Virus record (IMG/VR): IMGVR_UViG_3300005527_000042
Coordinates: 1-64,000 of that record
Reading direction: 5' to 3' (one strand)
DNA from: a virus
Length of the DNA stretch: 64,000 nucleotides
The notes beneath the pieces were generated by a model. It searched no databases. It saw nothing but the letters and a program-made list of their open reading frames with translations, and was not told where the DNA came from. A program made the position numbers and the translations under genes. Below, piece after piece: positions 52,001-63,024 of this stretch; position 1 is the first letter of the stretch, and each line of letters opens with the position of its first letter.

Positions 52001-55000
52001 ACCCCCACTAACACTGTAACTCCAACGAATACAGTTACACCGACCAATACTCCAACAAGAACTGTTACGCCTACCTTAACCCCTACAAATACTCCAACAA
52101 ATACGGTAACTCCGACCAACACACCAACTAACACACCAACTAACACAGTTACCCCGACTAACACCCCAACCAATACGGTAACCCCTACTAACACACCTAC
52201 TAATACACCAACCAAGACTGTTACTCCTACATTAACTCCTACCGTTACTCCAACGAATACAGTTACACCGACCAATACCCCGACTAATACTAATACCCCT
52301 ACTAATACACCTACAAACACTCCTACTAACACAGTAACCCCAACCAATACACCAACAAAAACTGTCACACCAACTTTAACCCCAACAAATACACCGACCA
52401 ACACACCAACTAATACAGTGACTCCAACCAATACTGTTACCCCAACAAACACTCCAACCAAGACTGTTACTCCTACATTAACACCAACCAACACTCCGAC
52501 CAATACGGTAACCCCTACAAATACCCCAACTAACACCCCAACAAACACTGTTACGCCAACTAATACACCAACCAAGACTGTTACTCCTACATTAACTCCA
52601 ACCAATACCCCTACTAATACCGTAACCCCAACAAATACCCCAACAAACACTCCAACCAATACTGTAACACCAACGAATACTGTTACCCCAACATTGAGTC
52701 CTACTAATACCCCAACTAATACTGTAACACCCACCAACACACCCACCAACACACCAACAAATACTGTTACACCAACCAATACACCAACAAAAACCGTAAC
52801 ACCTACATTAACACCAACAAACACTCCTACAAACACCCCAACAAATACCGTTACTCCAACCAACACCGTAACCCCAACTAACACACCAACTAATACGGTG
52901 ACTCCCACCAATACCGTTACACCTACAAACACTGTTACACCTACTAATACTGTTACACCTACTAATACTGTAACACCAACTAATACACCAACCAAGACTG
53001 TAACACCTACATTAACTCCAACCAATACTCCAACAAACACCGTAACACCAACTCAGACACCGACTAATACTCCTACAAATACCGTAACTCCTACCAATAC
53101 ACCAACAAAAACTGTCACACCAACTTTAACTCCAACAAATACCCCAACCAATACTGTTACACCAACTCAAACCCCTACGAATACACCAACTAATACAGTT
53201 ACACCAACTAACACAGTCACCCCGACCAACACACCTACCAATACCCCAACCAATACTGTTACACCTACCTTAACTCCTACAAATACTCCTACAAATACAG
53301 TAACCCCAACCAATACACCAACAAAAACCGTAACACCTACATTAACACCAACAAACACTCCTACAAACACTCCCACGAATTCCGTTACTCCTACTAATAC
53401 TGTTACCCCCACTAACACCCCAACTAACACAGTAACGCCGACTAATACTGTTACTCCAACCAATACCGTAACTCCTACAAATACGGTAACCCCAACCAAT
53501 ACTGTAACGCCAACTAATACCCCAACCAAGACAGTTACACCAACTCAGACACCTACTAATACACCAACCAACACTGTAACACCAACTAACACACCTACCA
53601 ACACTCCAACTAACACCGTAACTCCTACTAATACACCAACAAAAACTGTTACACCAACTCTAACACCAACAAATACCCCTACGAACACTGTAACTCCAAC
53701 CAATACACCAACAAAAACTGTTACACCAACTTTAACTCCGACCAACACGGTAACCCCAACCAATACTCCTACTAATACTCCTACTAATACAGTAACCCCC
53801 ACCAATACTCCGACCAATACGGTGACTCCCACATTGAGTCCTACAGTTACCCCTACGAACACCGTTACACCAACAAATACCCCAACCAAGACTGTAACTC
53901 CTACATTAACTCCTACAAATACCCCTACTAATACTGTAACCCCTACCAATACTCCAACTAATACACCTACTAAAACTGTCACCCCTACAGTTACTCCTAC
54001 TAATACAGTTACCCCAACCAACACTCCCACAAACACTCCTACAAACACTGTAACCCCTACATTGAGTCCTACAGTTACCCCTACGAACACCGTTACACCA
54101 ACAAATACCCCAACCAATACTCCGACAAATACAGTTACACCGACCAATACGCCCACAAATACTCCTACTAATACTGTTACACCCACTAACACCCCAACAA
54201 ATACTCCAACAAATACAGTTACACCGACCAATACACCCACAAATACACCAACAAATACAGTTACACCGACCAACACACCAACAAAAACTGTAACACCAAC
54301 TTTAACTCCAACCAATACACCCACAAATACACCAACAAATACGGTTACACCAACAAATACAGTAACCCCAACTAATACACCGACTAAGACAGTCACCCCA
54401 ACCAATACCCCAACAAATACTCCAACCAACACACCAACTAACACGGTTACCCCAACCAATACTGTTACACCAACAAACACACCCACTAATACACCAACCA
54501 AGACTGTAACTCCTACATTGAGTCCTACAGTTACTCCTACTAATACAGTAACACCCACCAACACACCAACTAACACGGTTACCCCAACCAATACACCAAC
54601 CAAGACTGTTACACCTACATTAACACCTACTAATACTCCGACCAATACTGTAACCCCTACATTGAGTCCTACAGTTACCCCTACGAACACCGTTACACCA
54701 ACAAATACTCCTACAAACACCCCAACCAAGACTGTTACACCTACATTAACACCTACTAATACTGTTACACCTACATTAACACCAACCAATACTCCAACGA
54801 ACACTCCTACCAATACTCCTACAAACACGGTAACACCAACAAACACTGTTACACCAACAAATACTCCTACAAACACTCCGACCAAGACTGTTACACCTAC
54901 ATTAACACCTACTAATACTCCTACGAATACTGTTACCCCAACAAATACTCCAACAAGAACTGTTACTCCTACATTAACACCGACCAATACTCCTACGAAT

Positions 55001-58000
55001 ACTGTTACCCCAACAAATACTCCAACAAATACACCTACTAATACAGTTACACCAACTAACACACCTACTAATACAGTTACACCAACCAACACCCCAACCA
55101 AGACTGTTACACCTACCTTAACTCCTACAAACACCCCAACCAATACTCCAACAAACACTGTTACGCCTACTAATACCCCGACTAATACGGTAACTCCTAC
55201 AAATACCCCAACCAATACCCCAACAAATACCGTTACTCCAACTAATACACCAACAAAAACTGTTACACCAACTCTAACCCCAACAAATACTCCAACCAAC
55301 ACACCAACTAATACGGTTACCCCAACAAATACTGTTACCCCCACAAATACTCCAACCAAGACTGTCACCCCTACCAATACTCCTACAAACACCCCAACCA
55401 ATACGGTAACTCCTACAAATACCCCAACCAATACTCCAACAAACACTGTTACGCCTACTAATACTCCGACTAATACAGTTACACCAACTCAGACACCTAC
55501 TAATACACCAACAAAGACAGTTACACCAACTTTAACACCGACCAATACAGTTACACCTACATTGAGTCCTACAAATACTCCTACCAATACAGTAACACCA
55601 ACAAATACACCAACTAACACCCCAACAAATACCGTTACACCAACGAATACACCAACTAACACTCCGACTAACACTGTAACCCCAACTAATACCGTAACCC
55701 CAACAAGAACACCAGCAGCTACTGTTAGTCCAACAAATACTCCAACAAATACTCCTACGAATACTGTTACACCAACCAATACACCTACCAATACACCTAC
55801 TAATACTGTTACACCAACCAACACACCAACTAAAACGGTTACACCTACGTTCACACCAACCAATACAGTAACTCCGACTAACACACCCACAAACACCCCA
55901 ACCAATACCGTTACACCAACCAATACACCTACTAATACTCCAACCAATACTGTTACACCAACAAATACTCCTACTAATACTGTTACACCAACAAGAACAC
56001 CAGCAGCTACTGTTAGTCCAACAAATACTCCAACAAATACTCCTACGAATACTGTTACACCAACCAATACACCTACCAATACACCTACTAATACTGTTAC
56101 ACCTACTAACACTCCAACCAAAACTGTAACACCAACCAATACTCCTACTAATACTGTTACACCCACAAACACCCCAACAAACACTCCAACAAATACAGTC
56201 ACACCAACTAATACACCTACAAATACACCTACTAACACAGTCACACCCACCAACACACCGACCAATACAGTGACTCCAACAAGAACTCCGGCCGCCACTG
56301 TTAGTCCTACCCTTACACCCACAAACACCCCAACCAATACCGTTACACCAACCAATACACCAACAAGAACCGTCACACCAACTTTTACACCTACTAACAC
56401 TCCAACGAATACAGTCACACCAACAAATACTCCAACCAATACGCCGACTAATACTGTTACACCAACCAATACCCCAACCAATACTGTTACTCCAACAAGA
56501 ACTCCGGCAGCCACTGTTAGTCCTACCCTTACACCAACCAATACCCCAACCAATACTCCAACAAATACAGTAACACCAACCAACACTGTCACACCGACCA
56601 ATACTCCTACTAATACACCAACAAAAACTGTTACACCAACTTTTACACCAACCAATACTCCAACCAATACTGTAACACCAACCAATACTCCTACAAACAC
56701 CCCAACAAACACCGTTACTCCTACCAATACTCCTACCAATACTGTAACTCCTACGAGAACACCAGCGGCTACTGTTAGTCCAACATTAACACCGACTAAC
56801 ACACCAACAAACACACCTACTAATACTGTTACTCCAACAAATACAGTTACACCGACCAACACCCCTACTAACACCCCAACCAACACTGTTACTCCAACCA
56901 ACACCCCAACTAATACTCCAACAAATACGGTAACTCCAACCAATACCCCTACTAATACCGTAACCCCGACAAGAACACCAGCTGCCACTGTTAGTCCAAC
57001 CTTAACTCCAACTAATACTCCAACCAACACTCCAACTAATACAGTCACCCCTACGAATACAGTTACACCTACCAATACACCAACAAGAACAGTTACACCA
57101 ACTTTAACTCCAACTAATACACCAACCAACACTGTAACACCAACTAACACCCCAACTAATACTCCAACAAATACGGTAACTCCAACAAATACCCCAACAA
57201 ATACTGTTACACCAACAAGAACACCAGCGGCTACTGTTAGTCCAACATTAACACCAACAAATACACCTACCAATACCCCAACGAACACAGTAACCCCCAC
57301 AAATACTGTTACCCCAACCAATACCCCAACAAGAACTCCAGCAGCCACTGTTAGTCCTACGGTAACTCCAACAAATACCCCAACAAATACTGTTACACCA
57401 ACAAGAACACCGGCTGCCACAGTTAGTCCAACCGTAACACCAACTAACACTCCAACAAATACTGTTACACCAACATTGACACCAACCAAAACAGTAACCC
57501 CAACGGCTAGTCCTCAGTATGTTGCTGCTAGATTTGAATCATGTTGTCCTGGTGACACCAATGTTTATTATGGTCAAGTACCATTAGGTACATTGTTAGG
57601 TACGGTATTTTATTTACAAGACATTCAGTTATGTGCAACGTATGTGCAACAGGTAGGACCTGGAGGTACGATTTACACTACTGTTCAGACAAGTTGTGCA
57701 CAATGTTTAGGAGAAACTCTAAATTTTTGTCCATCACCAACCCCGACACCAACACCAACCAGAACTGTTACACCTACGAATACGGTAACCCCTACCAATA
57801 CACCAACAAGAACAGTTACACCAACTCTCACACCAACCAATACCCCAACAAATACTGTTACTCCAACAAGAACTCCAGCCGCCACTGTTAGCCCTACGGT
57901 AACCCCTACCAATACACCAACAAGAACAGTTACACCAACTTTAACCCCGACTAACACCCCAACCAATAGTGTTACTCCTACGAGAACACCATCCGTAACC

Positions 58001-59491
58001 CCTACCAATACACCAACAAAAACAGTTACACCAACTTTAACTCCTACATTAACACCAACAAGCACAGTAACACCATCACCATCCTTACAGGTTGGTTATG
58101 TTTATTTATTACCATGTTGTGATGGTGGTATTTTAGGTAATACTATTTCTTATTTAAGTATAACAACTAATTTGACCTATGTTCAAAGCGGTATTTCACA
58201 AGGTCAAACTATTGTTATAAATGGATGTTGTTATTTTGTTGAAGGTTATAGTCAAACCTACTCACCACCAAACTTTAGTGGGGTTGACGGGTATTATCCA
58301 CCATCATCATTTAGTGTTGATACATGTGAAACATGTATTGGAGCTAACCCATGCGCCACTTGGATTTTCGATTTACAAAGATGTGGATGTTGTGGTACAA
58401 CAGGACAATATACAATTCAATTTGGTTGTCAAAATGGATTTAACCCAAATCTTTTAGTAAACCGTTATATATCAATTAATGGTTGTTGTTATTTTGTTAC
58501 AAACTCAGTCGGACCAGGAGTACCTGGTTCCGCAATCACTGCGTATGGTACATACAATACATGTACTGAATGTGAAACTTATCACCCTTGTCCTTCACCA
58601 ACCCCAACAGTTACACCAACAGTTACACCAACTTTAACCCCAACAAAAACACCGACAAATACACCAACAAGGACAGTTACTCCAACTTTAACACCAACCA
58701 ATACTCCTACAAATACACCAACCAAGACTGTAACTCCAACCTTTACCCCTACAAATACACCAACCAAGACTGTAACTCCAACCTTTACCCCTACAAATAC
58801 TCCAACCAAGACTGTAACTCCAACCTTTACCCCTACAAATACTCCAACAAGGACAGTTACTCCAACTTTAACACCAACCAATACTCCTACAAATACACCA
58901 ACCAAGACTGTAACTCCAACAAACACTCCAACAAACACTCCAACACCATCTCCGGTTTCAAATCCGTCATCAACCCCAACCCCAACTCCAACTCCGACCC
59001 CAACCCCAACTCCACCATGTGTTTGTGAGTCATATATTATTACAGGATTAGGACCTGGTAATATAGTTAACTATACCACTTGTTGCGGTGGAGGAACACC
59101 CACAGAAATACTTGACCCAAATGTGTACCCAGCAAGTGGTACAATTGAGATATGTTCATGTAGTATTCCAAGTGTATTAGGTCCTTATGGTGGGGAGATA
59201 ACGTATGATGGTGCTTGTGGTGATTGTTTGTGTACAGACTTTTTTGTTGATATTAATGATTTAACAGCCTCAGATGATAATCAAGTATACTTTGCATACC
59301 AATGTTGTGATGGTACATTCACAACACAAGGTTATAACGCCCCTGGTAATTATAGCGTTTGTCTTATGAGAGTGACAAATGTGTTTATATTGTTTAGAGG
59401 AAACTTCGTACCACCAATATATACTTCGCAATATACATACGGTACTGGTTGTGGTGATTATTGTAACACATTTTGTGGAGAAGCATGTTAA
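43073..59491 (+). CDS. Giant Thr-Pro-Asn repeat fibre/adhesin-like protein (5472 aa)
   Basis: One uninterrupted frame of 16.4 kb. Residues 1-65 are a small domain ([20 protein letters not shown]) ending in a Cys-Pro cap. Residues about 63-4813 are a low-complexity linker in which nearly every second residue is Thr, alternating with Pro, Asn, Val and occasionally Leu, Ser, Lys, Gln, Glu or Arg. A short non-repeat island ([14 protein letters not shown]) lies near residue 765. The C-terminus has Cys-rich beta modules at about 4814-4885, 5004-5176 and 5314-5472, separated by shorter Thr-Pro linkers. There is no signal peptide. Position after the baseplate genes and domain style shared with the next genes point to an exposed virion fibre or adhesin. 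Extended, the linker could exceed 1 micrometre, an inference from about 0.3 nm per residue. All codons for Thr and Pro are used, which argues for a truly translated sequence. Function is otherwise unknown. Confidence 0.85.
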   Translation: MALIKINTGNFDGEIGVITFYPCTGGTLNLGTVVMPYYYDTNYYLGTYSVYFPSLDKTCVAEIPCPTPSPTPSPTLTPSLTPTPTTFTSNTPTPTVTKTPTVTPTVTKTPTVTPTNTITPTNTPTNTVTPTNTPTNEPTVTPTETPTVTPTNTVTPTNTPTNTPTVTPTETPTVTPTNTVTPTESPANTPTVTPTNTVTPTETPTVTPTETPTVTPTNTVTPTNTPTETPTNTPTNTVTPTETPTVTPTNTVTPTETPTNTPTHTVTPTETPTNTPTNTPTETPTNTPTNTVTPTNTPTETPTETPTNTPTNTVTPTVTPTVTPTVTPTNTVTPTNTPTETPTETPTNTPTNTVTLTVTPTETPTNTPTNTPTNTVTPTLSPTVTPTETPTNTPTNTITPTNTPTNTSTVTPTNTVTPTNTPTVTQTETPTLTPTNTATVTPTQTPTNTPTNTVTPTVTPTNTPTVTPTNTVAPTNTPTNTPTETPTNTPTNTPTNTPTETPTLTPTNTVTPTNTVTPTNTVTVTPTETVTPTNTPTNTPTNTPTNTVTPTNTPTNTVTPTNTPTNTPTLSPTNTVTPTNTPTNTPTNTVTPTQTPTNTPTNTVTPTNTPTNTPTNTVTPTNTPTNTPTNTPTNTVTPTNTVTPTNTPTNTPTNTVTPTLSPTVTPTNTVTPTNTPTNTPTNTVTPTLSPTVTPTNTVTPTNTPTNTPTNTPTNTVTPTLSPTVTPTNTVTPTNTPTNTVTPTNTVTPTNTPSVTVTVSPTPAPSCDIDYTMLPSPTPTSTPTPTNTPTVTPTNTVTPSVTLTNTPTNTPTNTVTPTNTPTNTPTKTVTPTLTPTNTPTNTVTPTNTPTNTPTNTVTPTLSPTVTPTNTVTPTNTPTNTPTNTVTPTLTPTATPTNTVTPTNTPTLSPTNTPTNTVTPTNTVTPTNTPTNTPTNTPTNTVTPTNTPTNTVTPTNTPTNTPTNTATPTNTPTNTPTNTVTPTNTPTNTPTNTVSPTLTPTNTPTNTVTPTNTPTNTPTNTVTPTNTPTNTPTNTVTPTNTPTNTPTNTVTPTLSPTVTPTNTVTPTQTPTNTPTNTVTPTNTPTNTPTNTPTNTVTPTNTPTNTPTVTPTNTVTPTNTPTVTPTNTVTPTNTPTNTPTNTATNTVTPTNTPTNTPTNTVTPTNTPTNTPTNTVTPTLTPTNTPTNTPTNTVTPTNTVTPTNTPTNTPTNTPTNTVTPTNTPTNTVTPTNTPTNTPTNTVTPTNTPTNTPTNTVTPTNTPTNTPTNTVTPTNTPTNTPTNTVTPTNTPTNTSTNTVTPTNTPTNTPTNTVTPTNTPTVTPTNTVTPTNTPTNTPTNTVTPTNTPTNTPTNTVTPTNTPTNTPTNTVTPTNTPTNTPTNTVTPTNTPTNTPTNTVTPTNTPTNTPTNTVTPTLSPTVTPTNTVTPTNTPTNTPTNTVTPTNTPTNTPTNTVTPTNTPTNTPTNTVTPTLSPTVTPTNTVTPTNTPTNTPTNTVTPTLSPTVTPTSTVTPTNTPTLSPTNTPTNTVTPTNTVTPTNTPTNTPTNTVTPTLTPTNTPTNTPTNTVSPTNTVTPTNTPTNTPTNTPTNTVTPTNTPTNTPTNTVTPTNTPTNTPTNTVTPTLSPTVTPTNTVTPTNTPTNTPTNTVTPTLSPTVTPTNTVTPTNTPTNTPTNTVTPTQTPTNTPTNTVTPTNTPTNTPTNTVTPTNTPTNTPTNTPTNTVTPTNTVTPTNTPTNTPTNTPTNTVTPTQTPTNTPTKTVTPTLSPTVTPTNTVTPTNTPTNTPTNTVTPTNTPTVTPTNTVTPTNTPTNTPTNTVTPTNTPTNTPTSTVTPTLSPTLTPTNTVTPTLSPTVTPTRTVTPTLTPTNTPTNTVTPTNTPTNTPTNTPTNTVTPTNTVTPTNTPTNTPTNTPTNTVTPTNTPTKTVTPTNTPTNTPTNTVTPTNTPTNTPTNTVTPTNTPTNTVTPTNTPTVTPTNTVTPTLSPTVTPTNTVTPTQTPTNTPTNTVTPTNTPTNTPTNTVTPTNTPTNTVTPTNTPTNTPTNTVTPTNTPTNTPTNTVTPTNTVTPTNTPTNTPTNTVTPTLSPTVTPTNTVTPTNTPTKTVTPTLSPTVTPTNTVTPTQTPTNTPTNTVTPTNTPTNTPTNTVTPTNTPTNTPTNTVTPTLSPTVTPTNTVTPTNTPTNTPTNTVTPTNTPTNTPTNTVTPTNTPTRTVTPTLTPTNTPTNTVTPTNTPTNTPTNTVTPTLTPTVTPTNTVTPTNTPTNTPTNTVTPTNTPTNTPTNTVTPTNTPTNTPTNTVTPTNTPTNTPTNTVTPTNTPTKTVTPTLSPTVTPTNTVTPTNTPTNTPTNTVTPTNTPTNTPTNTVTPTNTPTNTPTNTVTPTLSPTVTPTNTVTPTNTPTNTPTNTVTPTLSPTVTPTNTVTPTNTPTNTPTNTVTPTSTPTRTVTPTLTPTNTPTNTVTPTNTPTNTPTNTVTPTNTPTNTPTNTVTPTNTPTNTPTNTVTPTNTPTRTVTPTLTPTNTPTNTVTPTNTPTNTPTNTVTPTNTPTNTPTNTVTPTLSPTVTPTNTVTPTNTPTNTPTNTVTPTNTPTKTVTPTLSPTVTPTNTVTPTNTPTNTPTNTVTPTNTPTNTPTNTVTPTNTPTNTITPTNTPTKTVTPTLTPTNTPTNTPTNTVTPTNTVTPTNTPTNTVTPTNTPTNTPTNTPTNTVTPTNTPTKTVTPTLTPTNTVTPTNTPTNTPTNTVTPTNTPTNTPTNTVTPTNTPTNTVTPTLSPTVTPTNTVTPTNTPTKTVTPTLTPTNTPTNTVTPTNTPTNTVTPTNTPTNTPTNTVTPTQTPTNTPTNTVTPTNTPTNTVTPTLSPTVTPTNTVTPTNTPTNTPTNTVTPTNTPTKTVTPTLTPTNTPTNTVTPTNTPTNTVTPTLTPTNTPTNTPTNTVTPTNTVTPTNTPTKTVTPTQTPTNTPTNTPTNTVTPTNTVTPTNTPTNTVTPTNTVTPTNTVTPTNTVTPTNTVTPTNTPTRTVTPTLTPTNTPTNTVTPTNTPTNTPTNTVTPTNTPTNTVTPTNTPTNTPTKTVTPTLTPTVTPTNTVTPTNTPTNTNTPTNTPTNTPTNTVTPTNTPTKTVTPTLTPTNTPTNTPTNTVTPTNTVTPTNTPTKTVTPTLTPTNTPTNTVTPTNTPTNTPTNTVTPTNTPTKTVTPTLTPTNTPTNTVTPTNTPTNTPTNTVTPTNTVTPTLSPTNTPTNTVTPTNTPTNTPTNTVTPTNTPTKTVTPTLTPTNTPTNTPTNTVTPTNTVTPTNTPTNTVTPTNTVTPTNTVTPTNTVTPTNTVTPTNTPTKTVTPTLTPTNTPTNTVTPTQTPTNTPTNTVTPTNTPTKTVTPTLTPTNTPTNTVTPTQTPTNTPTNTVTPTNTVTPTNTPTNTPTNTVTPTLTPTNTPTNTVTPTNTPTKTVTPTLTPTNTPTNTPTNSVTPTNTVTPTNTPTNTVTPTNTVTPTNTVTPTNTVTPTNTVTPTNTPTKTVTPTQTPTNTPTNTVTPTNTPTNTPTNTVTPTNTPTKTVTPTLTPTNTPTNTVTPTNTPTKTVTPTLTPTNTVTPTNTPTNTPTNTVTPTNTPTNTVTPTLSPTVTPTNTVTPTNTPTKTVTPTLTPTNTPTNTVTPTNTPTNTPTKTVTPTVTPTNTVTPTNTPTNTPTNTVTPTLSPTVTPTNTVTPTNTPTNTPTNTVTPTNTPTNTPTNTVTPTNTPTNTPTNTVTPTNTPTNTPTNTVTPTNTPTKTVTPTLTPTNTPTNTPTNTVTPTNTVTPTNTPTKTVTPTNTPTNTPTNTPTNTVTPTNTVTPTNTPTNTPTKTVTPTLSPTVTPTNTVTPTNTPTNTVTPTNTPTKTVTPTLTPTNTPTNTVTPTLSPTVTPTNTVTPTNTPTNTPTKTVTPTLTPTNTVTPTLTPTNTPTNTPTNTPTNTVTPTNTVTPTNTPTNTPTKTVTPTLTPTNTPTNTVTPTNTPTRTVTPTLTPTNTPTNTVTPTNTPTNTPTNTVTPTNTPTNTVTPTNTPTKTVTPTLTPTNTPTNTPTNTVTPTNTPTNTVTPTNTPTNTPTNTVTPTNTPTKTVTPTLTPTNTPTNTPTNTVTPTNTVTPTNTPTKTVTPTNTPTNTPTNTVTPTNTPTNTPTNTVTPTNTPTNTVTPTQTPTNTPTKTVTPTLTPTNTVTPTLSPTNTPTNTVTPTNTPTNTPTNTVTPTNTPTNTPTNTVTPTNTVTPTRTPAATVSPTNTPTNTPTNTVTPTNTPTNTPTNTVTPTNTPTKTVTPTFTPTNTVTPTNTPTNTPTNTVTPTNTPTNTPTNTVTPTNTPTNTVTPTRTPAATVSPTNTPTNTPTNTVTPTNTPTNTPTNTVTPTNTPTKTVTPTNTPTNTVTPTNTPTNTPTNTVTPTNTPTNTPTNTVTPTNTPTNTVTPTRTPAATVSPTLTPTNTPTNTVTPTNTPTRTVTPTFTPTNTPTNTVTPTNTPTNTPTNTVTPTNTPTNTVTPTRTPAATVSPTLTPTNTPTNTPTNTVTPTNTVTPTNTPTNTPTKTVTPTFTPTNTPTNTVTPTNTPTNTPTNTVTPTNTPTNTVTPTRTPAATVSPTLTPTNTPTNTPTNTVTPTNTVTPTNTPTNTPTNTVTPTNTPTNTPTNTVTPTNTPTNTVTPTRTPAATVSPTLTPTNTPTNTPTNTVTPTNTVTPTNTPTRTVTPTLTPTNTPTNTVTPTNTPTNTPTNTVTPTNTPTNTVTPTRTPAATVSPTLTPTNTPTNTPTNTVTPTNTVTPTNTPTRTPAATVSPTVTPTNTPTNTVTPTRTPAATVSPTVTPTNTPTNTVTPTLTPTKTVTPTASPQYVAARFESCCPGDTNVYYGQVPLGTLLGTVFYLQDIQLCATYVQQVGPGGTIYTTVQTSCAQCLGETLNFCPSPTPTPTPTRTVTPTNTVTPTNTPTRTVTPTLTPTNTPTNTVTPTRTPAATVSPTVTPTNTPTRTVTPTLTPTNTPTNSVTPTRTPSVTPTNTPTKTVTPTLTPTLTPTSTVTPSPSLQVGYVYLLPCCDGGILGNTISYLSITTNLTYVQSGISQGQTIVINGCCYFVEGYSQTYSPPNFSGVDGYYPPSSFSVDTCETCIGANPCATWIFDLQRCGCCGTTGQYTIQFGCQNGFNPNLLVNRYISINGCCYFVTNSVGPGVPGSAITAYGTYNTCTECETYHPCPSPTPTVTPTVTPTLTPTKTPTNTPTRTVTPTLTPTNTPTNTPTKTVTPTFTPTNTPTKTVTPTFTPTNTPTKTVTPTFTPTNTPTRTVTPTLTPTNTPTNTPTKTVTPTNTPTNTPTPSPVSNPSSTPTPTPTPTPTPTPPCVCESYIITGLGPGNIVNYTTCCGGGTPTEILDPNVYPASGTIEICSCSIPSVLGPYGGEITYDGACGDCLCTDFFVDINDLTASDDNQVYFAYQCCDGTFTTQGYNAPGNYSVCLMRVTNVFILFRGNFVPPIYTSQYTYGTGCGDYCNTFCGEAC
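43481..44656 (+). repeat. Glu-bearing subzone of the giant linker
   Basis: About 21 Glu codons (mostly as TETP) fall in this interval, and I find none in the rest of the linker, so this is a distinct acidic repeat class at the N-terminal end. Confidence 0.75.
45032..45186 (+). repeat. Exact tandem duplication (71-bp identity, 84-bp offset)
   Basis: Bases 45032-45102 are identical to 45116-45186. The 84-bp offset equals two 42-bp units. The unit includes the TLSPTVTP variant, so it marks a recent DNA-level duplication. Confidence 0.85.
48605..48687 (+). repeat. 83-bp segment duplicated exactly at 49655-49737
   Basis: The two copies are identical over 83 bp and include the rarer [10 protein letters not shown] variant. 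The offset is 1,050 bp, exactly 25 times 42 bp, which indicates a segmental duplication in phase with the repeat unit. Confidence 0.8.
50437..50520 (+). repeat. Two exact 42-bp tandem units
   Basis: 50437-50478 and 50479-50520 are identical, and the start of a third copy follows at 50521. The unit reads as 14 residues of the Thr-Asn-Thr-Val-Thr-Pro type. Confidence 0.85.
55690..57910 (+). repeat. [11 protein letters not shown] repeat subfamily near the C-terminal end
   Basis: Ten copies of a segment reading [11 protein letters not shown] occur here (nine before the first Cys-rich module, one after it), mostly 70-295 bp apart. The Ala-Ala breaks the strict Thr alternation, and the motif is absent from the first 12 kb of the linker. 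Confidence 0.8.
57514..57735 (+). other. Cys-rich module A of the giant protein
   Basis: About 72 residues of non-repeat sequence begin at [15 protein letters not shown] and end in TSCAQC ... FCPSPTPTP. The double Cys near the start and the C-x-x-C before the next Thr-Pro linker recur in the other modules; disulphide or metal cross-linking is inferred. Confidence 0.7.
58084..58600 (+). other. Cys-rich modules B and C of the giant protein
   Basis: Two consecutive related modules. B has [18 protein letters not shown] and VDTCETC. C has [19 protein letters not shown] and YNTCTEC, ending [10 protein letters not shown]. The shared INGCCYFV core and terminal T-C-x-x-C show they are paralogous domains. 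Confidence 0.75.
58664..58920 (+). repeat. Nested tandem repeat in the second Thr-Pro linker
   Basis: Three consecutive 42-bp units (58741-58782, 58783-58824, 58825-58866) encode [14 protein letters not shown]-type 14-mers, and a 77-bp flank is exactly duplicated (58664-58740 and 58844-58920). This shows that 42 bp is the expansion step here too. Confidence 0.85.
59017..59491 (+). other. Cys-rich modules D and E, C-terminus of the giant protein
   Basis: Module D runs from [12 protein letters not shown] to GACGDCLC; module E from [13 protein letters not shown] to the C-terminal [13 protein letters not shown]. Both contain a CC pair (TTCCGGG, YQCCDGT) and dense cysteines, fitting a cross-linked tip domain. 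Confidence 0.7.
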
Positions 59492-59511
59492 TGATAAAAT
59501 AATGATTTAAG

Positions 59512-59519
59512 TATTTATA
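59512..59519 (+). promoter_or_regulatory. TATTTATA box upstream of gene 59536
   Basis: Exact TATTTATA ending 16 nt before the ATG, in the 44-bp gap after the giant gene; member of the structural-gene box set. Confidence 0.45.
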
Positions 59520-59535
59520 GAAAGAATAGTAATAA

Positions 59536-62100
59536 ATGCCAGCACAAATAATAACATTTCAAAATTGTTTAGACCCAGCGTCATACTATGATTTTGTCGT
59601 CGATGACAGTTTAGTATTATCGGGTGACACGATTTTTGCTGATTACCAATGTTGGTCTTCAACAGGAAATGTCGGAGGTGGACCGTCAGGTACGGTTATT
59701 TTTAGTGGTTATACAACCTGTGAACAATGTAACGACGATTTTAATGGGTGGCAATTTGAACATTGCCAAATACCAGGGGCATTTGTTTACTTTGGTTTAA
59801 AAAATTCAGAAGTTAATCAGTATTTCCAAAGTACAGGTGCAACAATTTCTTATGATGGTACATGTTACAACTATACAGGAGTTTATGAACAAGGCACTGG
59901 TAGCACCACTTACAATTATACTGTTGCACAATTAATTTCTGAAAATGCTCTTTTTACAAATTGTATTGACTGTTTAACACCACCAAGTCCAACTCCTACC
60001 CCTACTCCAACACCCACACCAACTTTATGTTACTCAGGTATAACCGATTCACCAAATTGGTATTATACGGACTGTTGTGGTGTATATCATAGTGGTTCAT
60101 TTTCACCAACATATGTTTGTTACGACCCGAGTTACCCATATGCAGGGATATCTTTCAATGGTTTCTGTACTGTAGTTTGTCCGAGTGTGACCCCAACTCC
60201 AACACCCACATTAACACAAACTCCTTCCGAAACTCCTTCCGAAACCCCAACCCCAACAAATACTGTAACTCCAACAAAAACTCCAAGTCTAACTCCGACA
60301 CCTTCGGTTACACCAACAAATACACCCACAAATACACCGTCAAGTACGTTAGGTTCGACACCTTCGGTTACACCAACAAATACACCCACAAATACCCCTT
60401 CATTAACACCTTCGGTAACTGTTAGTGTAACACCCACAGTAACCCCATCACCTTCACTAGTACCTACAGGATGTACTCAATATACATTCTCATTACACCC
60501 AATTTATTTTTTAACGCAAGCCGGACCTTATAATATTTCGGGAACAACAACAGGAGGAACTATAGTATTAATTGCAACTGGTGTGACAACATCTCAATTA
60601 TTATCTGGGTATACCGCACTTGTGTGTTATTCAATAACAACATTTACAGTTCAAAGTACTGGTACGTGTACTAATTCTGTGAATTTTACATTACCTGTAC
60701 CTATTGTATCTCCAACCCCGACCCCAACAAAAACCCCAACACCAAGTCCATCCGGTAATCCAGTTGCGACCCCAAGTGTAACACCTACTAATACCGTAAC
60801 CCCGACCCTGACCCCAACACCATCAGGTGGTTGTAGTGATTCAGTTAGAAATACTCTTGCCGCAACGAATTCATATTCTGCCGTTGGTAGACAAGGTATG
60901 GTTTATTCATCATCAAATAACAAAGCATACGTTCTAAACGCATCAAGTGTTGTACAATCTTTTGTCCCAAATTCAACAAGTTTAACAAATGAATTTACAT
61001 GGTCAGGAAGTAGTTTATTATTAGGATATAACTCAACTAACAACAAATTATACAGTTGGGAATCATCATTTCCTGTTAAAATGTTAATAAGAAATTTAAA
61101 CACAAACACAACATCGTCAATATCAATTTCGGGAATAACATCAGGTTTAGGAAAAATTGAATATAATTCTGTTTTAAATAAAATTTATGCATTTAGTCAA
61201 ACAGGTGGAAATTTTTCAGTTTCACAAATTAGTGTCATAGATGGTTCAACAGATACTTTTACAAACCAAATTACAGGTATAACTTTATCAAACCCTGAAG
61301 CGACTGTTTACAATCCTAATAATAATAAATTATATTTCGCTCAGAGTGGTAGAATATATTCTTGTTCTGGTAATACTATTTCGTTAGATGGTACATCACT
61401 ACCAATCACCTCAGCAAGTTTAATTGCTTTGGATGTGACGAACAATATTATTTATTTAGTTAGTGCGTCTACGGTATACAAAATAGATGTTGCAACAAAC
61501 ACCACACTTACTTTAAATTCAATATCGGGAGCAACTTGGATTTTTGGCTCAACAAGGTCTATGATATATAATCCTGATAACGGTAAATTATATATTAGCA
61601 GATATTCAACATTGTCAGATGGATTCTTAGGTGTTCTAGACCCGACAACAGGTATATTTAGTGAAATTATTGGTGACGGTATTTCTAAACCTTTGTATGT
61701 ACCGACAAATACAATATATGGTATAAATGATAATGCTCTATACGAAATTTGTGGTTCATCCTTGGTAGCGGTTTCCCCAACCCCAACCCCTACTTTAACT
61801 AAAACCCCAACCCCAACTAAAACTCCATCAGTTACACCAACACCTAGTCCGACATATCAAGAATGGAATATGGTTGGATGTACAAATTACTGTAGTGGGG
61901 TTGTGTTGTGTTCAGGTTCGTATAGTGTAACATTATACACATTACCAAATGTGGTCAATATTTATGATTCAGGTGTTACCATCTACACGAATAATAACTT
62001 AACAACAACATTTGATGGGTTTTTTCAAATTGGAAGTGTAATTTATGAAGTAGTTTCTGGTTCGGTAACTACTCAGTATACAATTGGTGATGGATGTTAA
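59536..62100 (+). CDS. Modular fibre/adhesin-like protein with beta-propeller
   Basis: An 854-residue protein with the same architecture as the giant gene. The N-terminus has Cys-containing modules (FQNCLDPASYYDFVVDD; GYTTCEQC; GTCYNYTG), then a short PSPTPTPTP linker, a small CCG module (about 168-215) and a Thr-Pro/Ser linker of ~90 residues. A module near 310-390 and a further linker follow. Residues about 435-745 are a YVTN/NHL-like beta-propeller, with repeated strands such as YNPNNNKLYFA and YNPDNGKLYIS. A final Thr-Pro linker leads to a Cys module (WNMVGCTNYCSGVVLCSG). Propellers in this setting usually bind ligands or glycans. Likely a virion surface protein; a TATTTATA box precedes it. 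Confidence 0.7.
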   Translation: MPAQIITFQNCLDPASYYDFVVDDSLVLSGDTIFADYQCWSSTGNVGGGPSGTVIFSGYTTCEQCNDDFNGWQFEHCQIPGAFVYFGLKNSEVNQYFQSTGATISYDGTCYNYTGVYEQGTGSTTYNYTVAQLISENALFTNCIDCLTPPSPTPTPTPTPTPTLCYSGITDSPNWYYTDCCGVYHSGSFSPTYVCYDPSYPYAGISFNGFCTVVCPSVTPTPTPTLTQTPSETPSETPTPTNTVTPTKTPSLTPTPSVTPTNTPTNTPSSTLGSTPSVTPTNTPTNTPSLTPSVTVSVTPTVTPSPSLVPTGCTQYTFSLHPIYFLTQAGPYNISGTTTGGTIVLIATGVTTSQLLSGYTALVCYSITTFTVQSTGTCTNSVNFTLPVPIVSPTPTPTKTPTPSPSGNPVATPSVTPTNTVTPTLTPTPSGGCSDSVRNTLAATNSYSAVGRQGMVYSSSNNKAYVLNASSVVQSFVPNSTSLTNEFTWSGSSLLLGYNSTNNKLYSWESSFPVKMLIRNLNTNTTSSISISGITSGLGKIEYNSVLNKIYAFSQTGGNFSVSQISVIDGSTDTFTNQITGITLSNPEATVYNPNNNKLYFAQSGRIYSCSGNTISLDGTSLPITSASLIALDVTNNIIYLVSASTVYKIDVATNTTLTLNSISGATWIFGSTRSMIYNPDNGKLYISRYSTLSDGFLGVLDPTTGIFSEIIGDGISKPLYVPTNTIYGINDNALYEICGSSLVAVSPTPTPTLTKTPTPTKTPSVTPTPSPTYQEWNMVGCTNYCSGVVLCSGSYSVTLYTLPNVVNIYDSGVTIYTNNNLTTTFDGFFQIGSVIYEVVSGSVTTQYTIGDGC

Positions 62101-62130
62101 AATAACTTTACTATAAAATAGGATTTTTTA

Positions 62131-62138
62131 TATTTATC
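62131..62138 (+). promoter_or_regulatory. TATTTATC box upstream of gene 62164
   Basis: TATTTATC ends 25 nt before the ATG; member of the structural-gene box set, with a C in the last position. Confidence 0.35.
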
Positions 62139-62163
62139 AAATATAGAAATCAATAATTAAAAA

Positions 62164-63012
62164 ATGGGATTAAATGTTCGTTTATACAATATAATCAATG
62201 ATGGTACGTACTCAATTAGATACAAGTCCGGTGATAGCCCGTATCCTGAAACGAACAATTCAACATTTACACTTTACGCAACAGGTTTAACTCTTACAGC
62301 TGTTACAATTACAAACTTAAGTTTTAATACTCAATATTGGGTTAAAATGACAGACGACACTACAGGTCGTTATATAATTAAAAATATTTACACTCACGAT
62401 AGTAAAGCGTTTCCTTGTTATGATACACTATGTTTTAGTGTTGAGGTACAGTGTGACCCACCAATAAGTCCAACTCCAACACCTACAGTTACAAGAACCC
62501 CAACCCCAACACCTACAGTTACAAAAACACCAACAGTTACCGCTACACCATCTAAGACACCGAACGCTTCAATTACACCAACCCCTACTCCAACAAAAAC
62601 TCCTGGTTTATCACCAACCCCAACAGTTACCAAGACTCCAACTCCTACTCCAACACAAAACACCCCTTCATCATATTGTTTATGGTACAGTATTGAAACG
62701 ATAGATGAAAATATACAATATGAAGTTACTTGGACACTAAAAGATAATTTAGGTAGTGTAACAACCGCCACTTCAAATATCCCAATTACTTTTTATAAGG
62801 TTAATAGTTCAGGGGTGGTAATTGCGGTATACACATCACCACAATGGCAAATATTCATTGGTTCATCACAGGATAGTGGAAATATTACACTCAATCCAAG
62901 TGCTGGTGAATACTTAGTTGCACAAACCGGTTTAAGTGGAACCATAACAGACCCTAACTATTGTGGTATTGCATTTATAGATTGTGATTTAAATCCCGAT
63001 TATTGTAATTAA
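62164..63012 (+). CDS. Modular fibre/adhesin-like protein with FN3-like domain
   Basis: A 282-residue protein. Residues about 1-85 resemble a fibronectin type III domain ([20 protein letters not shown]). A Cys-containing junction ([15 protein letters not shown]) leads to a ~70-residue Thr-Pro/Lys linker ([20 protein letters not shown] and following). The C-terminal ~110 residues form a beta domain starting [20 protein letters not shown] and ending CDLNPDYCN. It shares the linker-plus-Cys layout of its neighbours and is likely part of the same virion fibre set. Confidence 0.65.
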   Translation: MGLNVRLYNIINDGTYSIRYKSGDSPYPETNNSTFTLYATGLTLTAVTITNLSFNTQYWVKMTDDTTGRYIIKNIYTHDSKAFPCYDTLCFSVEVQCDPPISPTPTPTVTRTPTPTPTVTKTPTVTATPSKTPNASITPTPTPTKTPGLSPTPTVTKTPTPTPTQNTPSSYCLWYSIETIDENIQYEVTWTLKDNLGSVTTATSNIPITFYKVNSSGVVIAVYTSPQWQIFIGSSQDSGNITLNPSAGEYLVAQTGLSGTITDPNYCGIAFIDCDLNPDYCN

Positions 63013-63024
63013 ACATTGAATTTA

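Larger units (their letters stand above)
43261..57510 (+). repeat. 14-kb low-complexity coding repeat, 42-bp (14-residue) dominant unit
   Basis: The block is built from ACN-CCN-ACN-AAY (Thr-Pro-Thr-Asn) steps with ACN-GTN (Thr-Val) spacers. The most common unit is [14 protein letters not shown], 14 residues or 42 bp, seen in consecutive copies for example between about 46700 and 47300. Third codon positions vary widely between copies. The + strand is almost free of G (typically 1-4 per 60 bases, mostly the GTN Val codons). Confidence 0.95.

Noticed and set aside
43261-57510. CRISPR array or iteron block
   Set aside because: The repetition is in frame with a continuous protein, has codon-level degeneracy, no fixed-length unique spacers and no cas genes nearby.
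43261-57510. N-glycosylation of the Asn-rich linker
   Set aside because: In the regular alternation Asn is followed by Thr then Pro, Val or another non-Ser/Thr residue, so N-x-S/T sequons are not formed; O-linked modification of Thr remains possible but cannot be read from sequence.
43222-58940. Many long minus-strand open frames (up to ~690 codons) rich in Val-Gly
   Set aside because: They are complementary-strand shadows of the Thr-Pro-Asn repeat: the + strand composition (A/C-rich, few G) leaves no stop codons on the opposite strand. They start and stop wherever the repeat happens to vary and contain no domain.
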